This document shows, piece by piece, positions 56,217 to 64,000 of a stretch of 64,000 nt of DNA; positions within the stretch are counted from its first letter, which is position 1; each line of letters opens with the position of its first letter. Origin of the DNA: an uncultured Anaerolineaceae bacterium (GTDB lineage: Bacteria; Chloroflexota; Anaerolineae; Anaerolineales; Anaerolineaceae); contig CALIHP010000019.1 in assembly GCA_938020565.1 (NCBI GenBank), forward strand, positions 80,659 through 144,658, written 5' to 3'. Under the pieces are notes generated by a model. That model made no database searches. It saw only the letters and a list, made by a program, of their open reading frames with translations, and was not told the DNA's origin. A program made the position numbers and the translations under genes.

Positions 56217-57035
56217 TTATCGCGCCGCGGAAAGCCCTTCGCTGCGGAGAATGAAATGCGTCACGATCAGGTACCCGGCGGCCGCCAGCGCCGTTACGCC
56301 CATAACCGTCTGGTTCCAGTTCAAACCGCCGAGCGACACGAAATCAAGCCGAAGGAATTCGAGCACGAAGCGCTCAACCGGATACAAAATCAGGTAAAGC
56401 GCAAACGTATCGCCCGGATTGAGGCGCTTCCGAAATTTCCGATCCGCCCAGATCAGAACGACAGCGTTGATCAGGCTGAAAATCATCTCATACGCAAAAA
56501 GCGGATGGTACCGTGAAACGCCGGCGTATCGAGCGAGCCGGAACGGCGGATCGATCGTTATCGCCCAGGGCAAATCCGAAGGCGCGCCATACAATTCCTG
56601 ATTGAAATAATTCCCCAACCGCCCGACCGCCTGGCCCAGCGCCAGTCCCGGCGCCGCCGCGTCAAAGAAGTCCGCCGCCCGGAACCCGTACCGGCGGCAG
56701 AAGAGCGCCATTCCCGCCGCCCCGCCGATAATCGTGCCCGGAATCCCCAGTCCGCCGTTCCAAACCGCCAGGATCAGCCACGGTTGGCGCAGGTAATACC
56801 CGAACGACAGGCCGGAAGACGCCGACGGGAAAACGACATGCCACAGCCGCGCTCCGATCATTCCACCGATAAAAAACCAGATCAGGCTATCCCAGGCCGT
56901 CTCCGGCGCGATTCCTTTTTCCTTACCGAACCGCGAAAACAGCTGTGTCCCCAGCAGGATCCCGGCAATCATCGTCAAACTGTAAAATCGGATCGTCAGC
57001 GGTCCGATCTGAATCGCCTGCGAAAGGATCGTCAT
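56217..57035 (-). CDS. lgt: Prolipoprotein diacylglyceryl transferase
   Basis: A membrane enzyme that attaches diacylglycerol to the lipobox Cys of prolipoproteins. The signature GRLGNYFNQELYGAPSDLPW (shortened) is present, with GGAAGMALFCRRY and R..HP near YAGVSRYHPLFAYEM. About seven hydrophobic segments are visible in 272 aa. Its start overlaps the CDP-alcohol phosphatidyltransferase stop by 4 bases. Together with lspA, which lies 1 kb away on the other strand, it forms the first two lipoprotein-processing steps. Confidence 0.95.
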   Translation of the reverse strand: MTILSQAIQIGPLTIRFYSLTMIAGILLGTQLFSRFGKEKGIAPETAWDSLIWFFIGGMIGARLWHVVFPSASSGLSFGYYLRQPWLILAVWNGGLGIPGTIIGGAAGMALFCRRYGFRAADFFDAAAPGLALGQAVGRLGNYFNQELYGAPSDLPWAITIDPPFRLARYAGVSRYHPLFAYEMIFSLINAVVLIWADRKFRKRLNPGDTFALYLILYPVERFVLEFLRLDFVSLGGLNWNQTVMGVTALAAAGYLIVTHFILRSEGLSAAR

Positions 57036-57724
57036 TTCAATTCCGTCCCGTCTCCCTGATCCGGATTGTCCGGCCCCGGCGCATCCGCTCCGGGTTCAGC
57101 CGCCGGCTCCGCCAGGCCTTCGTTCGGCTGAAGCTGCCGGCGCATGTACAGGAGCCGCTGAATCGCGGTAAACTGCGACCCGATCGCGATCGCCCAGACC
57201 GCGATCACGGGAACCCCGATCAGGAGACAGGGAACCAGGAATAAATACCGCTCCAACCGCGACATCAGTCCCAGCTTCATGTTCAGTCCCGCGATCTCGC
57301 CCTTTGCGCGCGTGTACGATACGAGGATCGACCCCATAATCGCCAGGTACGCGACCATCATCGTAAAGAATTCGTTTCGCGCCGCATAATAATAAATAAA
57401 TCCGGCGAAGACGATAAACTCGGCGTACCGGTCGGTCGTCGAATCCAGGACAGCGCCGAACGCCGTTCCCTTCCCGCCGGTTTGCATCCGCGACATCGTC
57501 CCATCGAAGAAATCGGTCACGGCGAAGAAAACCAGGAGCAGTCCCGCCAATGTAAAATGTCCCCCGGCGATCGCAATCGCCGCCAGAACGTGCCCCAGGC
57601 AGCCGATCAGCGTCACAGCGTTCGCCGTCAACCCGATTTTCAGCAGATACCTCGAACAGGTTTCTCCAAACGCCCGGAACGCCTTGCGCATTTTATCCGT
57701 AAAAGTCGTATACGTCTCGTTCAT
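57032..57724 (-). CDS. CDP-alcohol phosphatidyltransferase family membrane protein
   Basis: A phospholipid-synthesis enzyme of 230 aa with six or so hydrophobic segments. The family motif D(x2)DG(x2)AR(x8)G(x3)D(x3)D is seen as D71, D74-G75, S78-R79 (Ser replacing the usual Ala), G90, D94 and D98. The product could be phosphatidylglycerol phosphate, phosphatidylinositol phosphate or a related lipid; the sequence alone does not decide. The C-terminal 30 residues are Pro/Glu/Gly-rich. It overlaps lgt and follows ftsK after 6 bases. Confidence 0.85.
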   Translation of the reverse strand: MNETYTTFTDKMRKAFRAFGETCSRYLLKIGLTANAVTLIGCLGHVLAAIAIAGGHFTLAGLLLVFFAVTDFFDGTMSRMQTGGKGTAFGAVLDSTTDRYAEFIVFAGFIYYYAARNEFFTMMVAYLAIMGSILVSYTRAKGEIAGLNMKLGLMSRLERYLFLVPCLLIGVPVIAVWAIAIGSQFTAIQRLLYMRRQLQPNEGLAEPAAEPGADAPGPDNPDQGDGTELK

Positions 57725-57730
57725 TCGTTT

Positions 57731-59887
57731 TTATTCCTCCGTTACGCCAATTTTCTCTTCTAAATGATCCGCTTCGTCCGGCGACCAAAGGACCTCGCGC
57801 GGTTTACCGCCCGCCTGCGACGGGCCGACAATCCCTAAATCCTCCATCCGCGATAAAATTCGTTTCGCGCGCGGGAAGCTGATTCTGAACTTCGTCTGTA
57901 AAAAATTCGTTGTCGCCCGTCCCGTCATGCAGACGGCTTTAACCGCGTCGCGGAAAACCTTATCATGAAGCTCCTCGTCCTCCTGCTGCGCGATGATCGT
58001 CTCCCAGGGGGCGCCCATTTCGTCCGTGTTTTCCGGCGGAGGCGCAAGCCTGCGCCAGAAATTAACGACCGCGTCGATCTCGCTGTCCATCAGCATCGGC
58101 CCCTGGATCCGCAGCGGCGTATGCTGGCTGGGCTGAACCAGGTACATATCCCCGCGCCCCAGCAGCTTTTCCGCGCCCTGTTTCCCCATAATCACGCGCG
58201 AATCGATTCCAGAAGCAACGTTCAGCGCAATCCGGGCCGGAATATTGTTCTTGATCACGCCCGTAATCACCGACGTATCCGGCCGCTGCGTCGCGAGGAT
58301 CAGGTGAATCCCGGTCGCGCGGGACAGCGACGCCAGCTTATCGATCGCTTCCACCCCCGATTTATCCGGCCCGTTCATGATCTCGGCGACCTCGTCGATA
58401 AAAATAACGATCCGGGCCATCGGCTTCTCGCCGCGCGACAGCATCAATTGATTATGCGCTTCAATTTTATTAACGCCGTTCCCCTCATTCTCAAACAGCT
58501 TGTACCGCTCGTTCATTTCGAAAACAGCCCAGTTCAAAACCGCGAGCGATCGTTCGAACTCTGTCTCAACGTTGCCGTACAAATGCGGAACGCCGTTAAA
58601 TCGGAAAAGCTCGACCCGCTTCGGATCGATCATGATCACGCGCAGATCCTCCGGCGAATTATTCATCAGCAGACAAAGCGCGATCGAACGCATGCAGATC
58701 GATTTACCCGAGTTCGTCGTTCCCGCGATCAGCAGGTGCGGCATCTGCTCCAGGTCGACAACGACCGGCTTCCCCGTGATATCGCGCCCGAGCGCGATCC
58801 GCAGCTTCGACTTCATTTCCCGGAACGTCCGGCTTTCCATCAGCGGCCGCAGCCGGACCGTCAACGCCGCCGGATTCGGCAAATCGATCCCGATATACGA
58901 TTTCCCTGGAACCGGCGCCTGAATCGCCAAATTCGTGACGCCGAGCTGGACTGCCAGATCGCGCTCGACCTTCGCGACATCCCCAACCTTAATCCGCCTC
59001 GAAGCGCCTTCCGGACCGGGTCCGCGCCTGGAACTGGGACGCACCTGATATTGAATAATCGCCGGGCCGACGCAGTGCGATACGATTTCGACCGGTGTTT
59101 CCAATTCCTCCATCGCCGTCATAATCGCCTGAACCGTGTCGGTAACGTCGATCTCCCGATTGATAAACCCCATCTCCGGTTCGAGCAGGTTCATCGGCGG
59201 ATATTTATTCCGATATTTCCTCGATTCCAAATCTTCTTCTGACTCCTTATCCGTTTCGCGGACCGGCGCGGGAAGCTCCGGCTCAGTCGATCCGCCAATC
59301 TCCTCCACGGTCGTCTCGACGGGTTCGGATTCTCCGGCCGTTTCCGAAACTGTGGAACGGCGCATGGTCTTTTCGCGCGTTTTGACCGCGTTCGCCCGCG
59401 CCGCCGCGATCGCCCTGATAAAAAAATCCCGTGCGCTCAGCTTCCCGATCAGCGCCGCGGCGGCCAGCACGCCGGTTATTAATCCTACCATTTCGCCGGT
59501 CTCGCCAAAAAGCCGGCGAAGTACCTCGTGCAATAAACAGCCCAGACGACCACCCAGCGCGCCTTTTTCCGTCGCCAGGAACGTCAGCAGCGTAAAAAAA
59601 AGAAGAAGCAAACCGGCGCACTGCCGCGCGGTTACGATCAGCGGCGGCTTTCGCAGCAGCGTCCAGACAGAACTCAGCGTCATTCCCAGCAGCAGCAGCG
59701 TAAACACGTAACGCCCCGCCCCCAGCCAGTTCAGGAAAAACCGCTGAACCCGAAGGAGAACCCGCCCACCGGCCGCGCCGGAAAAAGCGACCGCGCTGAA
59801 AATCGTCAGGAACGCCAGAGAAATCGTCAGGATCAGCAGACGGCTCGACCGCTCCGGCGACCCGTCGTCAGCCGTCCGAACGTTCAT
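57731..59887 (-). CDS. ftsK: DNA translocase FtsK/SpoIIIE
   Basis: Moves chromosome ends out of the division plane at the septum. The N-terminus has four hydrophobic segments (about 20-165), then a Thr/Glu-rich linker, and the motor with Walker A GTTNSGKS (where GATGSGKS is usual), IVIFIDEVAEIM and LATQRPDTSVITG. The C-terminal winged-helix gamma domain (ATTNFLQTKFRISFPRAKR) binds KOPS-type DNA sites. ATG at 59887 (718 aa) and an upstream ATG at 59902 are both possible; both lie inside the previous gene. Preceded by a membrane helix-turn-helix gene. Confidence 0.93.
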   Translation of the reverse strand: MNVRTADDGSPERSSRLLILTISLAFLTIFSAVAFSGAAGGRVLLRVQRFFLNWLGAGRYVFTLLLLGMTLSSVWTLLRKPPLIVTARQCAGLLLLFFTLLTFLATEKGALGGRLGCLLHEVLRRLFGETGEMVGLITGVLAAAALIGKLSARDFFIRAIAAARANAVKTREKTMRRSTVSETAGESEPVETTVEEIGGSTEPELPAPVRETDKESEEDLESRKYRNKYPPMNLLEPEMGFINREIDVTDTVQAIMTAMEELETPVEIVSHCVGPAIIQYQVRPSSRRGPGPEGASRRIKVGDVAKVERDLAVQLGVTNLAIQAPVPGKSYIGIDLPNPAALTVRLRPLMESRTFREMKSKLRIALGRDITGKPVVVDLEQMPHLLIAGTTNSGKSICMRSIALCLLMNNSPEDLRVIMIDPKRVELFRFNGVPHLYGNVETEFERSLAVLNWAVFEMNERYKLFENEGNGVNKIEAHNQLMLSRGEKPMARIVIFIDEVAEIMNGPDKSGVEAIDKLASLSRATGIHLILATQRPDTSVITGVIKNNIPARIALNVASGIDSRVIMGKQGAEKLLGRGDMYLVQPSQHTPLRIQGPMLMDSEIDAVVNFWRRLAPPPENTDEMGAPWETIIAQQEDEELHDKVFRDAVKAVCMTGRATTNFLQTKFRISFPRAKRILSRMEDLGIVGPSQAGGKPREVLWSPDEADHLEEKIGVTEE

Positions 59888-61826
59888 CCGCCTCAGCCGC
59901 ATCAGCCGCGCCCTGTGCCACCGAATCGCGCACTTCGTTTTCTGCAGCGCTGAGATGCTTCGCGACCTCTTCGATCGCGACCTTCTGCTTCCGATAAAAA
60001 TCAGCCTCAGACATCGCCAGCCTGCGAACGATTTCCTTAACCTTCCGTCCTTCGATAAACTTTAAAATCAGAATATTATACAGCGTCCACTCCAGCGAGA
60101 TACTCGGCTCGCCATCCGGACGTGTCTTCTCGATCGCGTCTCGAAGCACCTTTCGCAGCGCGTTAATTCGATTTCCGTCGGATTCGCCAGTCTCCATCCC
60201 GACAATTTTCCAGCTTAAGAGCGGACTTTCGGAAAGCCGCGGCCCGCCCCAATAGTGCGTCAGCGCGTCGCGGACCCAAAGCGTCACGTCCGACGGGAGC
60301 GGCGGGGTCCCTGCGCCGAAGCCAACCTCCGGATTCAGGAGGCTGACCGTTCGATAGCGCTGATTCAATTCATTCTCCGAAATCCCTTCGAGCGTCCGAA
60401 CCGTCCGCGCGTAATAACGCCGCTGCCAGAGAACCTGAGCGCAGTCGACCGCCGCCGACAGCAAAACCTCCTGAATCGACGAATCGTGCGCTCCGTCCGA
60501 AACCACGGTCCCGATCAGCGCCAGAAAATACGGATCGTCGTTCCCCGCGATCGGATATTCAATCGGGAGATAAGCGAATCCGCCTGAGCACGAAACGGTA
60601 TCCGATTCAAGCTCCGACGACACCGCCATCCGCTCGGCCGCGAACGCATAGATCGCCTTCCGCTGCTCGTTGGAAATCAGGCCAGCCGTAATAATCGATT
60701 CCGGCTGACCGGAAACGCCGCCAACGACGACGAACGCCCCCGATACCTGAAGCTTGTCGCAGATCACCGAGCACAGCGATTCGAGATACGTTTCCATTTC
60801 CGCACGGAAAATCATCATGTTTTCCAGCTCAGACAGCATTTCGTAGTCCTCGTGTCCATAGCCGGAATAATTATTCCGGCGCATCAACGGCGTCAGGACC
60901 GTGATAAAGTATTGCAGCAGCAAAATCGAAACAACCGTCAGAAGCGACGTCAAGCCCTCCGAGTTAATCGCCAGGACTTTCGCCGTGCGCCGGACCAACG
61001 TCACCAGGATCAGCGTCACGCTCGCCGTCACCGGGCCGCGCAGGACCCATTCAATCAGGCGGAGCCGGACGACACGATGCGACCAGGTTACGCAAAACGT
61101 CACAACCGCATACGCCATCAGGAAGATCATCGACAGCAGCCCGAGATACGCGAAAACGCTGAGCGGCCAATACCACCAGAGCGCCGAAATCTTAAAGCGG
61201 AAGCCGGCGAAAACGGAAAGCGTCGTACTGACCTGAACGGTAATTGAACTGATCAGCAGGTATCGCATCCGGCGCCGGCTCGTTTTCGTCTTCGTTCGGC
61301 TGACCGCAAGAATCAGGATCGTAATACAACCGATCAGAATCAACCCGGTCCAGACCCAGATCCACGGCTGAAAATCGCCAAAGCCGGTTATCGTACCTCC
61401 CGAAGCGAAAAGCTTCGGATTGACAAAAATTCGCCCGTCCAGCAGCAAATAAACCAGAAAAGCCGCCGATAAATACGCGCCGATCGTCGCGAGCCTCCGG
61501 GCGCGGCGCAGCTTCGCCCCGGTCATCGCTAAAATTGTCAGCGAAAAATGAAAAAAACCAGCGTATACAAGGAAGAAACCGCTCCATTGCGCCAGCTGCA
61601 TGGCGGAAAAGAACTCGATCGAATCCGTCGTCAGGCTAAACGCGTTCGCGGTAAAAATCCCCGCCAACAGCGCTAAAATGACCGTAAAAACGCGGGCTAA
61701 AACCTCCTTCCTTAGATATCCGAGGAGGAATAAAAAGACGGAAAAACAGGAAATCGCCACGCCGGCGATCAGCGCCTCGCTGATCGTTCGCAGGACCGGA
61801 ATCAACCAGACTGAATAGTTTTCCAT
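59868..61826 (-). CDS. Membrane protein with a GAF-like middle and a C-terminal helix-turn-helix
   Basis: A 652-aa protein with eight or so hydrophobic segments in the first 320 residues, in a 7TM-like arrangement. A cytosolic stretch resembling a GAF domain (about 345-490) follows, and then a basic C-terminal segment FIEGRKVKEIVRRLAMSEA near 590-610 that reads like a sigma-region-4 or LuxR-type helix-turn-helix. The last 30 residues are acidic. This would be a membrane-bound one-component transcription regulator. No histidine kinase core is seen. It precedes ftsK and overlaps it by about 20 bases. Target and signal unknown; a LuxR-like function is inference. Confidence 0.65.
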   Translation of the reverse strand: MENYSVWLIPVLRTISEALIAGVAISCFSVFLFLLGYLRKEVLARVFTVILALLAGIFTANAFSLTTDSIEFFSAMQLAQWSGFFLVYAGFFHFSLTILAMTGAKLRRARRLATIGAYLSAAFLVYLLLDGRIFVNPKLFASGGTITGFGDFQPWIWVWTGLILIGCITILILAVSRTKTKTSRRRMRYLLISSITVQVSTTLSVFAGFRFKISALWWYWPLSVFAYLGLLSMIFLMAYAVVTFCVTWSHRVVRLRLIEWVLRGPVTASVTLILVTLVRRTAKVLAINSEGLTSLLTVVSILLLQYFITVLTPLMRRNNYSGYGHEDYEMLSELENMMIFRAEMETYLESLCSVICDKLQVSGAFVVVGGVSGQPESIITAGLISNEQRKAIYAFAAERMAVSSELESDTVSCSGGFAYLPIEYPIAGNDDPYFLALIGTVVSDGAHDSSIQEVLLSAAVDCAQVLWQRRYYARTVRTLEGISENELNQRYRTVSLLNPEVGFGAGTPPLPSDVTLWVRDALTHYWGGPRLSESPLLSWKIVGMETGESDGNRINALRKVLRDAIEKTRPDGEPSISLEWTLYNILILKFIEGRKVKEIVRRLAMSEADFYRKQKVAIEEVAKHLSAAENEVRDSVAQGAADAAEADERSDG

Positions 61827-61846
61827 GATTCGCCCGAATCCGCCCT

Positions 61847-62407
61847 TTACCGGACCATCTTCGAATAAAAAAGCGCAATTTCAAGGTTTGGAAAATAAAA
61901 CTCTTCGTATCCGCCGGGAACGTACCCCTGCTTCCGGATAAACGCAATCGCGGGTTCGTTTTTCGCCTGAATCGCGACGGTTATCCGCCGAAGCCCCCGC
62001 TTCTTCGCGATCAGCTCCGCCGACGCGGCCAACGCGCTCCCGACGCCTTTTCGCCGCTGATCCGGCTGGACTCCGCCCTGACAAAGCCGCAGACAGCTCA
62101 ATCCAGCGTCGGCGTCCAGGCAAAGATATCCGACAATGCGATTGTCAATCGTCGCGACCAGAACGTCATTCCGGCGAACATAGGCTTCGAGAACTTCGGG
62201 CGCAACGGACTGAAACGCGATCCGGTCCCGCCTCGGCAGCCTGACCCTCTGAAACTCCGCGGTAATTTCTTCCTGTTCCTCCTCGATTCGCGCCTTGAAA
62301 ACGAACTCGCTTTCGAAGTCTAAAACGATTCGAGCTAAAAAAACCCCGTCGGTCATTGCCGCCGGCCGAACGACTACAGTTTCACTTTCCATACGCATCG
62401 CCGCCAT
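61847..62407 (-). CDS. GNAT-family N-acetyltransferase
   Basis: An acetyl-CoA-dependent N-acetyltransferase of 186 aa. Motif A is visible as GGVQPDQRRKGVGSALAASAE (shortened: Q-x-x-G-x-G/A as RRKGVG), preceded by VATIDNRIVGYLCLD and followed by VAIQAKNEPAIAFIRKQGY. Substrate unknown. An internal ATG six codons in (62392) may be the true start, as no ribosome-binding site is clear for either. It lies 20 bases upstream of the membrane helix-turn-helix gene. Confidence 0.82.
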   Translation of the reverse strand: MAAMRMESETVVVRPAAMTDGVFLARIVLDFESEFVFKARIEEEQEEITAEFQRVRLPRRDRIAFQSVAPEVLEAYVRRNDVLVATIDNRIVGYLCLDADAGLSCLRLCQGGVQPDQRRKGVGSALAASAELIAKKRGLRRITVAIQAKNEPAIAFIRKQGYVPGGYEEFYFPNLEIALFYSKMVR

Positions 62408-62446
62408 CTTTCGGCAGAATTCCAGCCGCGTCCCGATCGTGGACGG

Positions 62447-63124
62447 CTATTCCTCCGTTTCATTCATAATCCGAATCGATACGTCGCAGGGCGCCCACGC
62501 TTCGTTCGTCTTGCTCAGGACTTCAAGCCGCAGGATATAATCGCCATTTTCAATCTCGGTCGTCGCCAGCGGCCCCAGCGTCCCCTCGATCACGGGAAGG
62601 TTCCCCGCCGAAATCGCGTTCCAGCGCGACGGATCATTAATCGGCGCGTAATCATAGCGGAAAAAGCCCATCTCCGGAACGTTAACCGTCGCTTTCAGCG
62701 TATAAAGGCCGCTGACGACCTCCGACGGTCCCGGCGAAATCCATTCTAAAACGCCCTCCTGACAGCCGCCGGCAAACCCGCCCTGAACCTCTTCCCCGCC
62801 GGAGCGCTGCGCTTCGCCGACGATTTCCGTATCGACTTCCGGCGTCGTAAGCGCCGCGCCCGTTCGCAAATCGAACGCCGGCAAATCGGAAATCAGGTAC
62901 TTCACGGACACAAATTCCGCCGCTAAGAGCAGGCCAGTGACGACAACCATAACCAGCGCGGTATTCAACTTTTTCTGCGCGTAATCGCGTTCCAGACCGA
63001 AAATCGTCGCGTTCCAGTCCTGCGTCGCAGCCAGCAGCTTTTTCAGATAGATCGCCAGAATCAGCCCAAGGATGACGTAAATCCAGGTCTGATAACGAAC
63101 CAGAAAAATTAAAAGAGAATCCAT
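62447..63124 (-). CDS. Membrane protein of unknown function with an external beta-rich domain
   Basis: Two hydrophobic segments at about 5-25 (LIFLVRYQTWIYVILGLILA) and 50-75 (ALVMVVVTGLLLAAEFV) are followed by a beta-rich domain of about 130 residues with GLYTLKATVNVPEMGFFRYDY and IENGDYILRLEVLSK, resembling ligand-binding regions of some secreted Chloroflexota proteins. The frame extends to 63172, but ATG at 63124 has GAGGGCGGAG upstream, giving 225 aa. No family was recognised. It follows the phosphorylase gene in the same direction. Confidence 0.65.
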   Translation of the reverse strand: MDSLLIFLVRYQTWIYVILGLILAIYLKKLLAATQDWNATIFGLERDYAQKKLNTALVMVVVTGLLLAAEFVSVKYLISDLPAFDLRTGAALTTPEVDTEIVGEAQRSGGEEVQGGFAGGCQEGVLEWISPGPSEVVSGLYTLKATVNVPEMGFFRYDYAPINDPSRWNAISAGNLPVIEGTLGPLATTEIENGDYILRLEVLSKTNEAWAPCDVSIRIMNETEE

Positions 63125-63223
63125 TCTCCGCCCTCGTCCCGACTGCCGAACTGAAAACAACCGCGCCGTCAACCGAACCGGCCCGTTTCCCGCCGGTTCC
63201 GCTCCGCGCCGCCGTCCGAAGCC

Positions 63224-64000
63224 TCAGAGGCTCGGAAGAACTTCCTTTAAAATCCGGATAATTTTCGGCCCGATACCGCCGGCGGCTTCGAGCACCTCCT
63301 GATGCGTCGTTTTCGTTTCGCCGTCATGCGTACAGGCGTTCGTAATTCCCGAAAACCCCAACACGCGCATTCCACAGTGATTCGCGGCGATAACCTCCGG
63401 AACCGTCGACATGCCGACCGCGTCCGTCCCCGTCGCGCCCAGAAAACGAACTTCCGCCGGCGTCTCGAACGAAGGCCCGGAAAGCCAGGTGTATACCCCT
63501 TCCTGAATCCTGACGCCGAGCTTTTTCGCAGCCTGACGGACAAGCGCCTGATATTCGCGATCGTACGCCTGCGACATGTCCGGGAAACGGGTCCCGAATT
63601 CATCGAGATTCCTTCCCCGCAGCGGATGAAACCCACTCATCGCAGCAAAGCTGATCTGATCCGTGATCATCATGACGTCGCCAGCTTTAAACTTCGGATT
63701 GATCCCGCCGGCCGCGTTGGTAACGACGAGCGACCGAACCCCCAGCAGCCGCATGACGCGCACAGCAAAAATCAGATCCTCCGGTTCGTATCCCTCGTAA
63801 AAATGGACCCGCCCCTGCTGAACGAGAACGCTCCGCCCCGCCCAGGTCCCGACGACAAGCCTGCCGGAATGACCCTGGACCGTCGACCGCGGCCAACCCG
63901 GAATCGACGCCGTTTCGATCACGACCGGATTTTCAACCTCGTCGGCCAACGGGCCCAGTCCGGAGCCCAGAACCAGCCCAATCTCCGGTTGGATTTGAAT
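63224..64000 (-). CDS. Purine nucleoside phosphorylase, second copy (5' end outside window)
   Basis: The frame stays open to the window edge, so the start is missing. The visible part has GLVLGSGLGPLADEVENPV near the edge (phosphate-binding GSGLG), HFYEGYEPEDLIF, VTNAAGGINPKFKAGD, the base-binding GPSFETPAEVRFLG and GMSTVPEVIAAN, and GFSGITNACTHDGETKTTHQEV with the Asn that marks 6-oxopurine specificity. It is closer to the classic PunA type than the copy at 16.8 kb, whose phosphate-binding region is LGTALGGIAD. It heads a minus-strand series that runs to lgt. Confidence 0.88.
   Translation of the reverse strand: MQIQPEIGLVLGSGLGPLADEVENPVVIETASIPGWPRSTVQGHSGRLVVGTWAGRSVLVQQGRVHFYEGYEPEDLIFAVRVMRLLGVRSLVVTNAAGGINPKFKAGDVMMITDQISFAAMSGFHPLRGRNLDEFGTRFPDMSQAYDREYQALVRQAAKKLGVRIQEGVYTWLSGPSFETPAEVRFLGATGTDAVGMSTVPEVIAANHCGMRVLGFSGITNACTHDGETKTTHQEVLEAAGGIGPKIIRILKEVLPSL

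Noticed and set aside
57965..59242. Long plus-strand open frame (425 codons) opposite ftsK
   Set aside because: Antisense shadow of a well-conserved FtsK motor, with an Arg/His-rich sequence and no family motif.

Overview
The window looks like a stretch of chromosome from an anaerobic, fermentative heterotroph with moderately high G+C (by eye in the 50s percent). The gene set suggests a member of the Chloroflexota (Anaerolineae-like): a sugar and amino-acid fermenter with glutamate mutase chemistry, membrane proteins carrying a C-terminal helix-turn-helix, and secreted proteins of unknown family. This placement is inference from gene content, not from a marker comparison. No phage, insertion sequence, CRISPR array or plasmid gene was seen. 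The first gene (pgpH-like) and the last gene (purine nucleoside phosphorylase) are cut by the window edges.

Layout. Bases 1-4.4 kb hold housekeeping genes on the plus strand: a c-di-AMP phosphodiesterase, ybeY, rpsF, rpsR and a membrane-anchored parvulin foldase with a long acidic Pro/Thr/Ala linker. A carboxymuconolactone decarboxylase-cupin protein follows (4.7-5.5 kb) that appears to start at ATA. Lon and FolC run on the minus strand (5.6-9.5 kb). A complete L-fucose catabolic operon occupies 9.6-15.2 kb on the minus strand (fucA-fucU-kinase-fucI-fucO), with a divergent AraC regulator at 15.4 kb. Next comes a broken sugar ABC-transporter ATPase (16.5 kb). From 16.8 to 21.8 kb lie a purine nucleoside phosphorylase, a class II aldolase, and a translationally coupled trio: a choline/ethanolamine-kinase-like protein, CobQ and CbiB. 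A tRNA-Lys(CUU) and a transglutaminase-like gene with unusual base composition follow.

The metabolic centrepiece is 23.2-33.0 kb, a plus-strand operon for glutamate fermentation by the methylaspartate pathway. It contains a two-subunit class I fumarase/mesaconase, a GntR-type regulator, glutamate mutase subunits S and E with the reactivating protein L, methylaspartate ammonia-lyase, and three poorly understood companions: an AtuA/DUF1446 protein, a DUF4387 protein, and a P-loop protein whose C-terminus resembles the metal-binding end of alanyl-tRNA synthetase. Glutamate mutase needs adenosylcobalamin, which ties this operon to the nearby cobQ-cbiB genes. The citramalate lyase step is not in the window.

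From 33.1 to 36.8 kb three tandem paralogues encode secreted proteins of an unrecognised family. After an alpha/beta hydrolase and a second secreted protein comes a minus-strand nucleoside-type ABC transporter (BMP binding protein, ATPase, two permeases), with an ADP-ribosylglycohydrolase coupled to its last permease (39.2-45.3 kb). From 45.6 kb on lie a monoacylglycerol-lipase-like hydrolase, a HerA-like ATPase with coiled coils, a half-size EamA protein, a zinc-ribbon/SH3 membrane protein, a calcium-type P-ATPase, lspA and an RluD-type synthase. The window ends in a minus-strand run: purine nucleoside phosphorylase, membrane protein, GNAT, a membrane helix-turn-helix protein, ftsK, a CDP-alcohol phosphatidyltransferase and lgt.

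Most genes in clusters are tightly packed, often with ATGA stop/start overlaps (fuc, cob, nucleoside-transport and lgt clusters), so co-expression of neighbours is likely.
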